A DNA stretch of 21,469 nucleotides, from positions 1 to 21,469 of the forward strand of contig JAEUNV010000050.1 of assembly GCA_016790385.1 (NCBI GenBank). The letters are read 5' to 3'. Shown piece after piece: positions 8,778 to 16,092 of this stretch. The DNA is from Zoogloea sp. Its GTDB lineage: Bacteria > Pseudomonadota > Gammaproteobacteria > Burkholderiales > Rhodocyclaceae. The position numbers and the translations under genes are program-made. The notes beneath the pieces are model-generated. The model ran no database searches. It saw nothing but the letters and a program-made list of their open reading frames with translations, and had not been told where the DNA came from. Positions within the stretch are counted from its first letter, which is position 1, and the number at the start of each line of letters is the position of its first letter.

Positions 8778-9899
8778 TCAGCGGGCGCCAGCCTCCACCG
8801 AATTGCGCAGTCGCATCTGCAGCAGGATGTTGTCAGCCTGCACCTGCAATGCGCGGGAGCGCTCGACCCACACCATCTGACGGGTTTCGAATGCCTGCGC
8901 CAGGGCTTTCAGCGCATCCCGGCGGGTGGACGCGTAGGCCACCAGTTCCTGGCGTTGCCATTCGCTGGGGGCCGGCGCACGCGCGCCCGAGAGTTGATTG
9001 ATCAAGCGCTCCCATCGGGGCAGGAAATCGTGCTCAAGGACATCCAGCGCAGCCGCTTCGGTCGTTCGACGCAGACGGAGGGACTCCATCAAGGTAGCCT
9101 GTTCGCGCAGCAACTCCTGTTCGTCCAGCACGAAGCGCTGAAGCGTCTGCTGATAAGCGGAATCCACCTGGTAGCGCTGTACCACTTCGGGAGTCTGCTG
9201 CCACAACACGAGGCCGAGGGCGGCCAGCACCGAGACCCCTCCCAGCGCGCGCACGCTCAGCCAACGCACAGGCTGCGGCGAGACAACCGGCTCGGCGAGC
9301 GCCAGGCCGAGCACCACGCCTCCGGCGAGACCTCCAAGGTGGGCTGCGTTGTCGATCCCTGGCAGGGAAAATCCGGCAAACAGTGAATAAGCGATAAAGC
9401 CGAGGGTACCCGAGCGCATTTCCCGAAACACCTCACCCGGCACAGACCCCCGTTGCAGCAGCAGGTATGCCAGCAAGGCACCGTAGACGCCGAAGATCGC
9501 ACCGGATGCCCCCACGCTCACGCTTCCCTGCTTCCACCAAAGGCTCGCGAGATTGCCCAGCAAGCCCGCACCGATATAGATCACAAGAAACCCTACGCGG
9601 CCGAACAGGCGCTCCACCACTTGCCCAGCCTGGTATAGCGCGAACATGTTTAGGCCCACGTGAAGCAGCCCACCGTGCAGGAAAAGCGCGGAAAACAGAC
9701 GCCACGGCTCACCGTTCTGAACGAGTGGCGCAAAGTTGCCTCCGACACGGATAAGCAGATCGGACGGAATCTGCACTGCGTTCCGGGACATCACCACCAG
9801 CAGCGCAAATATCATTGCGTTGATGATGATCAGAGCCAGCGTAACGTCGGCCCTGCGCACACGGGAAAACAGCAGATTGGCGAAGGTGTCGTAATTCAA
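8778..9899 (-). CDS. Rhomboid-family intramembrane serine protease with long C-terminal helical extension
   Basis: The 373-residue product cleaves membrane proteins within or near the bilayer. Catalytic residues are visible: Ser132 in GASGAIFG and His187 in AHLGG. His75, His80 and Asn84 in LFLHGGLLHVGLN match the GlpG oxyanion residues in spacing. Membrane segments lie near residues 19-38, 70-92, 102-121, 128-148, 163-181, 185-203 and 217-234, giving a 6+1 topology. Residues 237-373 form a hydrophilic, heptad-like helical tail that I do not recognise. The start is a TTG at 9899; no closer start keeps the first membrane segment, and no Shine-Dalgarno is evident, so the exact start is uncertain. 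It is first in the cluster with the CNNM gene and dnaE. Confidence 0.9.
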   Translation of the reverse strand: MNYDTFANLLFSRVRRADVTLALIIINAMIFALLVVMSRNAVQIPSDLLIRVGGNFAPLVQNGEPWRLFSALFLHGGLLHVGLNMFALYQAGQVVERLFGRVGFLVIYIGAGLLGNLASLWWKQGSVSVGASGAIFGVYGALLAYLLLQRGSVPGEVFREMRSGTLGFIAYSLFAGFSLPGIDNAAHLGGLAGGVVLGLALAEPVVSPQPVRWLSVRALGGVSVLAALGLVLWQQTPEVVQRYQVDSAYQQTLQRFVLDEQELLREQATLMESLRLRRTTEAAALDVLEHDFLPRWERLINQLSGARAPAPSEWQRQELVAYASTRRDALKALAQAFETRQMVWVERSRALQVQADNILLQMRLRNSVEAGAR

Positions 9900-9941
9900 G
9901 GGAGGGTGCCGGCAAGGGCCGGTCGGCTGAAGACAAGCCAG

Positions 9942-9947
9942 ATTATA
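9942..9947 (-). promoter_or_regulatory. Candidate -10 element upstream of the rhomboid gene
   Basis: A perfect TATAAT hexamer lies on the minus strand about 43 bases before the TTG start. The -35 position at 17-bp spacing is GCGGGG, a poor match, and there is no TG extension. It could drive the rhomboid-CNNM-dnaE cluster. Confidence 0.4.
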
Positions 9948-10038
9948 CGCAAGGCGGATTCCCGCCCCGCCCGATCAAAGGCCGGGGGGATGGCGCAGGT
10001 GCCGCCGCGGCCCATTTCAGTTCAAACTTGTCTGGCAC

Positions 10039-10069
10039 TTGGAGAAACCGGGGGTGAGTAAGATAAAAT
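10039..10069 (+). promoter_or_regulatory. Weak candidate promoter for the diguanylate cyclase gene
   Basis: TTGGAG at 10039-10044 and TAAAAT at 10064-10069 are separated by 19 bp, ending 27 bp before the ATG. The -35 match is poor and the spacing long, so this is only a candidate. The divergent gap (9900-10096) shows nothing better on this strand. Confidence 0.25.
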
Positions 10070-10096
10070 GTTAAGTCACCCGTTTCCTATTGACCC

Positions 10097-11149
10097 ATGA
10101 TCCACGTTCTGAAGCACGTCGAATCCATAACCCAGCACCGGGACAGAACCCTGCTGGAGCTTGGCGTTGCCTCCGCGCTGTTCGAGTTGGTCAAGGCGCT
10201 GGAAGTCAACCTATACAAAGTCAGCCAGCACGGCACCGAAAACTATCTCACCCGAGTCACCCACGTGGGCGACGATGGTGTGCGGTACGTGCGGTCGGAA
10301 TTCGACGGGGGAGACGTGGCCACGCCCTTGGGCGAGCGCCCGGAAATGGTGGCTTGTGTCAATGAAACGCAGATCGTGAGGGTGCACGACACTACTCGCG
10401 ATGCTTTCGTACATTGTTTTCCCATCAGCGTGGACCGGCGGGTTCTGGGCGTGCTGGAGGTCGTTTGCGGTGCCCCCTTGTCCTCGGACGAACTGGACAC
10501 CGCCGAGGGCTTTCTCGGCCTGTACCGCAACTACCTAAGCCTGCTGGACTACAGCGAACGAGACACCCTCACCGGCCTGCTCAACCGCAAGACCTTCGAC
10601 GAGAACCTGGGGAAGATCCTCATGGGCTTGTCAGCCGGTGAGTCAAACACGACAGCCGACGCTCAAACCCCTCCGCGCCGGCGCCAGAACGAAGACGGCA
10701 AGCACTGGCTTGCGGTGGTCGATGTGGACCACTTCAAGCGGGTCAATGACCAGTTTGGTCATCTTTACGGTGATGAAGTCCTGCTGCTCCTTGCTCGCAT
10801 CATGCAACAGAGCTTTCGCCATCAGGATCGGTTGTTCCGCTTTGGTGGTGAAGAGTTCGTGATCATCCTGCGAGCGACATCCGAAGATGAGGTTTCCGTG
10901 GCCCTGGAGCGCCTGCGGTCAAGCGTCGAAGCCTATCTGTTTCCACAGGTTGGCAGGGTGACGGTAAGCGTGGGCTACACGGGCATCAATTCCGGTGACA
11001 CCATCCCCGACATCGTCGGCCGTGCTGACGATGCTCTTTACGTTGCCAAGGAGAGCGGCCGAAACCAGGTGAGCAGCTACGAACGCCTGCTTGCGTCCGG
11101 CAAGGTTTCACCCCGCGAAGCGCCCAACAGCGATATCGAACTGTTCTGA
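10097..11149 (+). CDS. Diguanylate cyclase (GGDEF) with N-terminal GAF-like sensor
   Basis: This 350-residue soluble protein has an N-terminal region (about residues 15-150) that reads like a GAF fold: alternating strands, ending in FPISVDRRVLGVLEVVCG at about 108-125. The GGDEF domain (about 153-330) contains DTLTGLLNR at 156-164, an active-type GGEEF at 250-254 and an inhibitory RxxD site (RHQD, 241-244) five residues before it. It should make c-di-GMP from two GTP. A roughly 25-residue polar, Pro/Arg-rich insert (about 178-202) sits between the first helix and strand of the GGDEF domain. The ATG at 10097 has no strong ribosome binding site. The gene diverges from the rhomboid gene, and its stop lies only 15 bp from the stop of the convergent small exported-protein gene. 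Confidence 0.92.
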   Translation: MIHVLKHVESITQHRDRTLLELGVASALFELVKALEVNLYKVSQHGTENYLTRVTHVGDDGVRYVRSEFDGGDVATPLGERPEMVACVNETQIVRVHDTTRDAFVHCFPISVDRRVLGVLEVVCGAPLSSDELDTAEGFLGLYRNYLSLLDYSERDTLTGLLNRKTFDENLGKILMGLSAGESNTTADAQTPPRRRQNEDGKHWLAVVDVDHFKRVNDQFGHLYGDEVLLLLARIMQQSFRHQDRLFRFGGEEFVIILRATSEDEVSVALERLRSSVEAYLFPQVGRVTVSVGYTGINSGDTIPDIVGRADDALYVAKESGRNQVSSYERLLASGKVSPREAPNSDIELF

Positions 11150-11164
11150 ACCGCGCGTTTCCCC

Positions 11165-11551
11165 CTAGCGCGTGGCAGCCTGCGCCGGAAGATCCTTTAG
11201 AGCCTGTTTACGCTCCCCATCCGCTGCGAAAATGAGGGCACGCTGCTCATCACTGAGCGGCGCCCCCAAGTCCCGCTCAAGGGAACTGTAAATGCGGGAC
11301 AGGCGTTCAGTGAGACGCCCCTTGGCCGGAATGGCCCGCAAAACCTGTTCGCGGCGGGCTCCCGCAATGCTCATCACTTTCTGCACAAAGCTTTCTTCGA
11401 TGCGCCGGGTCTCGGCCTGAATGAAAGCCGCCTGGACAGGTGTCAGCACCACCGTCGGAGGCGCAACAGGCGGTGCAGAAATCGCCGTGGAGGCACAGGC
11501 AAGCCCGAGTGCCAGGGCGGCCAATGCATTGCGTGACAGGAAATCTTTCAT
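11165..11551 (-). CDS. Small exported protein with two LTxxQ-like motifs (possible Spy/CpxP-like)
   Basis: The 128-residue product begins with a basic end and a hydrophobic stretch (about residues 8-20), then a likely signal peptidase I site near residues 23-26. The lipobox-like GLAC at 16-19 is poor, so a soluble periplasmic protein is more likely than a lipoprotein. The mature part is helical and highly charged. LTPVQ at 36-40 and LSDEQ at 99-103 resemble the paired LTxxQ motifs of Spy/CpxP periplasmic stress chaperones, but I cannot confirm the family and the protein is shorter than Spy or CpxP. It starts 2 bp after the qor stop, so it is probably co-transcribed with qor. It has no obvious ribosome binding site. 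Confidence 0.75.
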   Translation of the reverse strand: MKDFLSRNALAALALGLACASTAISAPPVAPPTVVLTPVQAAFIQAETRRIEESFVQKVMSIAGARREQVLRAIPAKGRLTERLSRIYSSLERDLGAPLSDEQRALIFAADGERKQALKDLPAQAATR

Positions 11552-11553
11552 GT

Positions 11554-12528
11554 TCAGGGAATCAGTACGGTCGAGCCCGTCGTGCGCCGTGCCTCAAGCT
11601 CTCGATGGGCGACTGCCGCATCACGCAGCGGAAACTGTTGATTGATGGATAGCTTGACTTGTCCGGAGAGCACGACAGCAAACAACTCTTCCGCCATCGC
11701 CAGCAGATCCTCCCGTCGAGCCGAATAGGCAAACAGGCTGGGTCGGGTCAGGAACAGCGAGCCCATCTTGCCAAGCAGCCCGGGATCGAAGGACTCCACC
11801 GGTCCAGAGGCATTGCCAAAGCTCACCATCATGCCCATAGGGCGCAGGCAGGCCAAGGAATCCAGGAAAGTATCCTTGCCGATGGAGTCGTAAACCACCG
11901 CCACTCCCTCGCCGCCGGTCAACTCCCGAACGCGGCTCGAAACGCGCTCGCGCGTGTAAACGATGGGATGATCGCAGCCGTACAGCTGAGCCAGCGCGGC
12001 CTTCTCATCTGAACCGACGGTACCGATCACCGTCGCCCCGAGGGCTTTTGCCCATTGGCAGACAAGCAGGCCAACCCCGCCCGCCGCGGCGTGGATGAGA
12101 ATCGCGTCACCCGGCTGAACTCGGTATGTTCGACGCAACAGGTATTGCGCAGTGAGGCCCTGCAACATCATGGCCGCGCCCTGCTCGAAACTGAGGGCAT
12201 CCGGCAAACGAACAAGTCGGTCGGCCACGATATTGCGGCGCTCGGCGTATGCTCCCAGGGCACCGCCGGCATAGGCTACCCGGTCGCCGGGACGCAGATC
12301 GACCACCCCGTCGCCCACCGCCTCAACCACACCCGACGCTTCAAGGCCAAGGCCCGAGGGCAAGGGCACAGGGTAGAGTCCGGAGCGGTGATAGACGTCA
12401 ATGTAATTCAGGCCGACAGCGCAATGCCGGACCTGAGCCTCGCCCGGAGCGGGCGGCGCAACATCACAATCGACCCATTGCAGAACCTCGGGGCCGCCGG
12501 TGCGCTCAAAGCGGATCAAACGGGACAT
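11554..12528 (-). CDS. qor: NADPH:quinone oxidoreductase, zeta-crystallin type
   Basis: This 324-residue medium-chain dehydrogenase/reductase is close to E. coli QorA (327 residues) over its length. It reduces quinones with NADPH in the cytosol. The N-terminal catalytic domain shows GGPEVLQ at 11-17, NYIDVYHRSGLYP at 41-53 and PSGLGLEASG at 57-66. The nucleotide-binding motif AAAGGVG is at 147-153. VYDSIGKDTF and VSFGNASG follow in the Rossmann domain, and the C-terminus matches (GSTVLIP). No zinc-binding cysteine pattern is seen, as expected for the Qor branch. The start is supported by a good purine-rich ribosome binding site (AGGTGAGG) just upstream of the ATG. It lies 101 bp after maeB and may have its own promoter. 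Confidence 0.95.
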   Translation of the reverse strand: MSRLIRFERTGGPEVLQWVDCDVAPPAPGEAQVRHCAVGLNYIDVYHRSGLYPVPLPSGLGLEASGVVEAVGDGVVDLRPGDRVAYAGGALGAYAERRNIVADRLVRLPDALSFEQGAAMMLQGLTAQYLLRRTYRVQPGDAILIHAAAGGVGLLVCQWAKALGATVIGTVGSDEKAALAQLYGCDHPIVYTRERVSSRVRELTGGEGVAVVYDSIGKDTFLDSLACLRPMGMMVSFGNASGPVESFDPGLLGKMGSLFLTRPSLFAYSARREDLLAMAEELFAVVLSGQVKLSINQQFPLRDAAVAHRELEARRTTGSTVLIP

Positions 12529-12555
12529 GCCTCACCTCGCGGAACATTGAGCCCG

Positions 12556-12561
12556 ATTGTA
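12556..12561 (-). promoter_or_regulatory. Candidate -10 element for qor
   Basis: TACAAT (five of six consensus bases) lies on the minus strand 27 bp before the qor ATG. The -35 region (CGCAAT at 17-bp spacing) is weak. It would let qor and the small exported-protein gene be transcribed apart from maeB. Confidence 0.3.
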
Positions 12562-12582
12562 CCGGAGGGAGGTCCCAAATTG

Positions 12583-12619
12583 CGGGGGCAGGCCCCCCGA
12601 CCCGCGCCGCGGGCCGGGG
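12583..12619 (-). promoter_or_regulatory. Two overlapping, mutually exclusive GC hairpins between maeB and qor
   Basis: Read on the minus strand, the first hairpin (12619-12595) has an 11-bp stem with a 3-base loop. Ten pairs are Watson-Crick and one is a G-U wobble; the wobble would be an A-C mismatch in a plus-strand RNA, so the structure favours the minus transcript. A second stem (12599-12594 with 12588-12583, 6 bp, 5-base loop) reuses the 3' arm of the first, so both cannot form fully together. Only a short UUU follows. It could be a maeB terminator or an attenuator, or simply intercistronic structure. Confidence 0.45.
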
Positions 12620-12629
12620 GAATCAGGCC

Positions 12630-14924
12630 TCAGACGGGTAATTCTTCACGCTGCTCAGCCGCGTCCACCACTGCCAGCGCGGTGATGTTGACAAGCCGAC
12701 GTACCGATGCGGAGGGCGTCAGAATGTGGACAGCCCGAGCACTACCCAACAGGATCGGACCCACAGAAACGCCGTCCCCGTTGGCAATCTTGAGCAGATT
12801 GAAGGCGATGTTGGCCGCATCCAAATTCGGCATCACCAGCAGATTGGCTTCGCCATGAAGAGTCGAATCGGGGTGCAGGCGGTCACGGATTTCCGGCGAG
12901 AGCGCCGAATCACCGTGCATTTCCCCATCGCACTGAAGATCAGGCGCCTTGATCCGGAGAATGTTCCTGGCTTCCCGCATGCGCAGGGACGACGTGCTGC
13001 GGGCGCTGCCGAAGTTGGAGTGGGACAGCAGGGCCACCTTGGGTTCAATGCCGAAACGCTTCAGCTCGTCGGCCGCCATCAGGGCGATCTCCGCGGTTTC
13101 CTCAGCACTGGGCATTTCGTTCACATAGGTGTCAGTGATGGCCAGGATGCGCTGGGGCAGCAGCAGGATGTTCATGGCTGCGTAGAGGCTGGCGCCGTGC
13201 TTGAGGCCGATCAGGTTCTGAACGTGATTGAAATGGTGATCGTAGCCACCGGTGGTGCCACAGATAAGGGCATCAGCATCACCACGGCGCAGCAGCATGC
13301 AGCCGATCAGTGTGGTATCCGAACGCATGGCTTCACGGGCCGAATCGGGAGTCACACCGTCACGCCCCATCAGGCGGTAGTACTCCTGCCACAGCTCACG
13401 ATAGCGGCTGTCGGACTCCACGTTCACGACATCAAAATCGCGACCCGCCTCGAGATTGAGGCCGAATTTCTCGATGCGCATGTCGATGACTGCCGGCCGG
13501 CCAATGAGGATGGGACGCGCCAGATTTTCGTCCACCACGGCTCGCACAGCACGCAGAACCCGCTCGCTCTCCCCTTCGGCATAGAGCACTCGCTTCTTTT
13601 CCGCGGGAACGGCCTTGGCCTTGGTGAACACCGGCTTCATGATGATGCCGGACTGGTACACGAATTCGTTCAGGCTCTGGACATAGGCGTCCATGTCGAT
13701 CTTGCGCGTGGCCACGCCCGAATCGATGGCAGCCTTGGCCACGGCCGGGGCGATCTTGACGATCAGACGGGGATCGAAGGGCTTGGGAATCAGGTAGTTG
13801 GGGCCAAAGGTGAGATCGGCACCACCGTAGGCCTGGGCCACCACGTCCGACTGCTCGGCCTCGGCCAGTTCCGCAATGGCCTTCACACAGGCCAGCTTCA
13901 TCTCTTCATTGATCTTGGTCGCACCGGCATCCAGGGCGCCACGGAAGATGAAGGGGAAGCACAGAACGTTGTTGACCTGGTTCGGATAGTCGGAACGGCC
14001 GGTGGCGATGATGGCATCCGGGCGAACTTCCTTGGCCAGCTCGGGCAGGATCTCGGGGGTCGGGTTGGCAAGGGCAAAGATCAGCGGCTTGTCAGCCATG
14101 GTCTTGACCATCTCGGGCTTGAGCACCCCCGCGGTGGACAGGCCGAGGAAAATATCTGCGCCAACCACGGCATCGGCGAGGCTGCGGAACGAGGTCTGCT
14201 GGGCAAAGCGGGCCTTGGTAGGCTCCATGTTCTCGTCACGCCCGACGTAAATCACGCCCTTTGAATCGCAAACGATGATGTTCTCGCGGGTGATGCCCAG
14301 ACCGCACCACAGTTCGAGGCAGGCAATCGCGGCCGCTCCAGCGCCGGAGACCACCACCTTGACCTCATCTATCTTCTTGCCGACGACTTTCAGGCCATTG
14401 AGCATGGCCGCGGCAGAGATGATGGCCGTGCCATGCTGGTCGTCATGAAAGACCGGGATATTCATCCGCTCGCGCAGCTTCTGCTCAATGTAGAAGCACT
14501 CGGGCGCCTTGATGTCTTCCAGGTTCACCCCACCCAGGGTCGGCTCGAGCGCCGCGATCATGTCGATCAGCTTGTCGGGGTCGTTCTCGGCCAGCTCGAT
14601 ATCAAAGACGTCGATGTTGGCAAACTTTTTGAACAGGCAGCCCTTGCCCTCCATCACCGGCTTGGCGGCCAGGGGGCCGATGTTGCCGAGGCCAAGCACC
14701 GCGGTGCCGTTGGTGATCACGGCAACCAGATTGCCCCGGGAGGTGTACTCCTGCGCATCGGCCGGGTCGGCCACGATGGCATCGCAGGCGGCAGCCACAC
14801 CGGGTGAATACGCCAGCGCCAGATCGCGCTGGTTGGTCAAGCCCTTGGTGGGCACCACCGCAATCTTGCCGCGGGTCGGGCTACGGTGGTAGTCGAGGGC
14901 TGCTGCAATGAAATCCTTGTCCAT
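12630..14924 (-). CDS. maeB: NADP-dependent malic enzyme (MaeB type) with phosphotransacetylase-like C-terminal domain
   Basis: The 764-residue product matches E. coli MaeB (759) along its length. It decarboxylates malate to pyruvate, making NADPH. The malic enzyme catalytic domain spans about residues 15-160 ([40 protein letters not shown]), the NAD(P)-binding domain about 165-425 ([28 protein letters not shown]). The C-terminal ~330 residues are the phosphotransacetylase-like domain, thought to be regulatory in this family (acetyl-CoA sensing), for example [11 protein letters not shown] start it at the ATG at 14924, which has a purine-rich site (AAGAGAG) and begins the conserved sequence. 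The same frame is open back to 15083, but those 53 codons have no counterpart in MaeB proteins I know. It may lead an operon with qor and the small exported-protein gene. Confidence 0.97.
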   Translation of the reverse strand: MDKDFIAAALDYHRSPTRGKIAVVPTKGLTNQRDLALAYSPGVAAACDAIVADPADAQEYTSRGNLVAVITNGTAVLGLGNIGPLAAKPVMEGKGCLFKKFANIDVFDIELAENDPDKLIDMIAALEPTLGGVNLEDIKAPECFYIEQKLRERMNIPVFHDDQHGTAIISAAAMLNGLKVVGKKIDEVKVVVSGAGAAAIACLELWCGLGITRENIIVCDSKGVIYVGRDENMEPTKARFAQQTSFRSLADAVVGADIFLGLSTAGVLKPEMVKTMADKPLIFALANPTPEILPELAKEVRPDAIIATGRSDYPNQVNNVLCFPFIFRGALDAGATKINEEMKLACVKAIAELAEAEQSDVVAQAYGGADLTFGPNYLIPKPFDPRLIVKIAPAVAKAAIDSGVATRKIDMDAYVQSLNEFVYQSGIIMKPVFTKAKAVPAEKKRVLYAEGESERVLRAVRAVVDENLARPILIGRPAVIDMRIEKFGLNLEAGRDFDVVNVESDSRYRELWQEYYRLMGRDGVTPDSAREAMRSDTTLIGCMLLRRGDADALICGTTGGYDHHFNHVQNLIGLKHGASLYAAMNILLLPQRILAITDTYVNEMPSAEETAEIALMAADELKRFGIEPKVALLSHSNFGSARSTSSLRMREARNILRIKAPDLQCDGEMHGDSALSPEIRDRLHPDSTLHGEANLLVMPNLDAANIAFNLLKIANGDGVSVGPILLGSARAVHILTPSASVRRLVNITALAVVDAAEQREELPV

Positions 14925-15263
14925 GTTCTCTCTTCTCTCAAAATGGTCCGATCCCCATTGCCAGCAGCAACGGAACGCCGCTGGCGGGGAAATCACCGAT
15001 AGTCTGGCCGGAAATCTGGATGTGTCCTGGGTACCCTGAGGCGAGCGTGTGCCTCGTATGACAGCCGCGCGACGGTTACCCATCGCCCGACTGGAGTTCC
15101 GCGCCCGGGAGGGGGGCGCGAAGACTTCACATTCTGTGCCTTATTGTTTGGCTACGAGTTTACCCGACCCAGGGCATTTTCGCACCCTCGGTAAATACGG
15201 CCTCCCGCCCAAGGCATGGCACAATCGCGCGCATTCAAACAGCACAAAAACCGGGGAGATCCG
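14925..15263. other. Divergent intergenic region between maeB and parA
   Basis: This 339-bp stretch separates the divergent starts of maeB and the ParA gene. I see the maeB ribosome binding site at its left edge, the parA site (GGGGAG, 15253-15258) at its right edge, and a GC-rich inverted repeat (GCGCCC/GGGCGC, 15101-15119, 7-base loop). I find no convincing -35/-10 pair on either strand and no additional gene; the in-frame upstream extensions of both genes look fortuitous. Confidence 0.6.
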
Positions 15264-16034
15264 ATGCGACGCGTTGTATTCAACCAAAAGGGCGGAGTGG
15301 GAAAATCCACGATCACCTGCAATCTGGCTGCGATCAGTGCCCACAAGGGCTTGCGCACGCTGGTCGTCGACCTGGACCCCCAGGGAAACTCCACCCACTA
15401 CCTGCTGGGAGACGCAACCGAGGACAGCGAGGACACGCTGGCCGGCCTTTTCGAGCAGACCTTGTCGTTCAAGTTCAGCCCCAAAAAGACCGCCGAGTTT
15501 GTACACGCTACGCCCTTTGCCAACCTGTCAATCATGCCGTCTCACCCGACCCTGGAAGAGCTTCAGGGAAAGCTGGAATCCCGCTACAAGATTTTCAAGC
15601 TACGCGACGCGCTGGACGAACTCGCCGGCGACTACGACGCGGTGTTCATCGACACTCCCCCAGCCCTCAACTTCTATACCCGCTCGGCCCTGATCGCGAC
15701 CCGGCTGTGCCTGATCCCCTTCGACTGCGACGACTTTTCACGTCGCGCTCTGTATTCCCTGATGGAGAACGTGCAGGAGATCCGCGCCGATCATAACCGC
15801 GACCTGGAAGTTGAAGGCATCGTGGTGAACCAGTTCCAGCCCCGCGCCAGCCTGCCCCAGAAGCTGGTCCAGGAGCTGATTGCCGAAGGGCTGCCGATCT
15901 TCAAGACCTATCTGTCCAGCTCGATCAAGATCCGTGAAAGCCACGAGCAGGCCAGGCCCATGATTCACCTGGACCCGAAACACAAGCTGGCACAGGAGTT
16001 CATGGCCCTGCACGAGGAACTGCGCCAGTCCTGA
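15264..16034 (+). CDS. Orphan ParA-family (MinD/ParA) ATPase
   Basis: The 256-residue product has the deviant Walker A motif KGGVGKST at 9-16 with the signature lysine, a second motif DLDPQGNST at 36-44, and Walker B VFIDTPP at 127-133. Such ATPases dimerise on ATP, usually bind DNA non-specifically and position plasmids, chromosomes or protein clusters. There is no N-terminal helix-turn-helix, so it is of the short Soj-like kind. No parB, gid or plasmid gene is nearby, so its partner and cargo are unknown and a chromosomal parA name would be unsafe. The start at 15264 has a good GGGGAG site and leads straight into the first beta strand; a 16-codon upstream extension is less likely. It converges on uvrD across a 58-bp gap. 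Confidence 0.9.
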   Translation: MRRVVFNQKGGVGKSTITCNLAAISAHKGLRTLVVDLDPQGNSTHYLLGDATEDSEDTLAGLFEQTLSFKFSPKKTAEFVHATPFANLSIMPSHPTLEELQGKLESRYKIFKLRDALDELAGDYDAVFIDTPPALNFYTRSALIATRLCLIPFDCDDFSRRALYSLMENVQEIRADHNRDLEVEGIVVNQFQPRASLPQKLVQELIAEGLPIFKTYLSSSIKIRESHEQARPMIHLDPKHKLAQEFMALHEELRQS

Positions 16035-16048
16035 CCAATAAGGACTCG

Positions 16049-16077
16049 GCGCCAGACGTGGAAACCCGCCCTGGCGC
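16049..16077. terminator. Inverted repeat in the parA/uvrD convergent gap
   Basis: GCGCCAG (16049-16055) and CTGGCGC (16071-16077) form a 7-bp stem with a 15-base spacer between two convergent stop codons. No T-run follows on either strand. Its position suggests a bidirectional stop or mRNA-end structure, but it is not a canonical terminator. Confidence 0.3.
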
Positions 16078-16092
16078 ACATCCCAGCGCCAA

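Noticed and set aside
9990..10061. 23-codon ORF with a G-rich stretch before its ATG
   Set aside because: Short, Pro-rich, and it overlaps the likely promoter of the diguanylate cyclase gene; nothing supports translation.
12726..14264. 512-codon plus-strand frame opposite maeB
   Set aside because: Antisense shadow of a conserved enzyme gene, low-complexity translation and no start signal.
14925..15083. 53-codon upstream extension of the maeB frame
   Set aside because: The ATG at 14924 has a purine-rich ribosome binding site and begins the conserved MaeB sequence; the extension resembles nothing in the family.
15216..15263. Earlier in-frame ATG for the ParA gene
   Set aside because: The ATG at 15264 has a GGGGAG site at good spacing and starts directly at the first beta strand of the ATPase fold.
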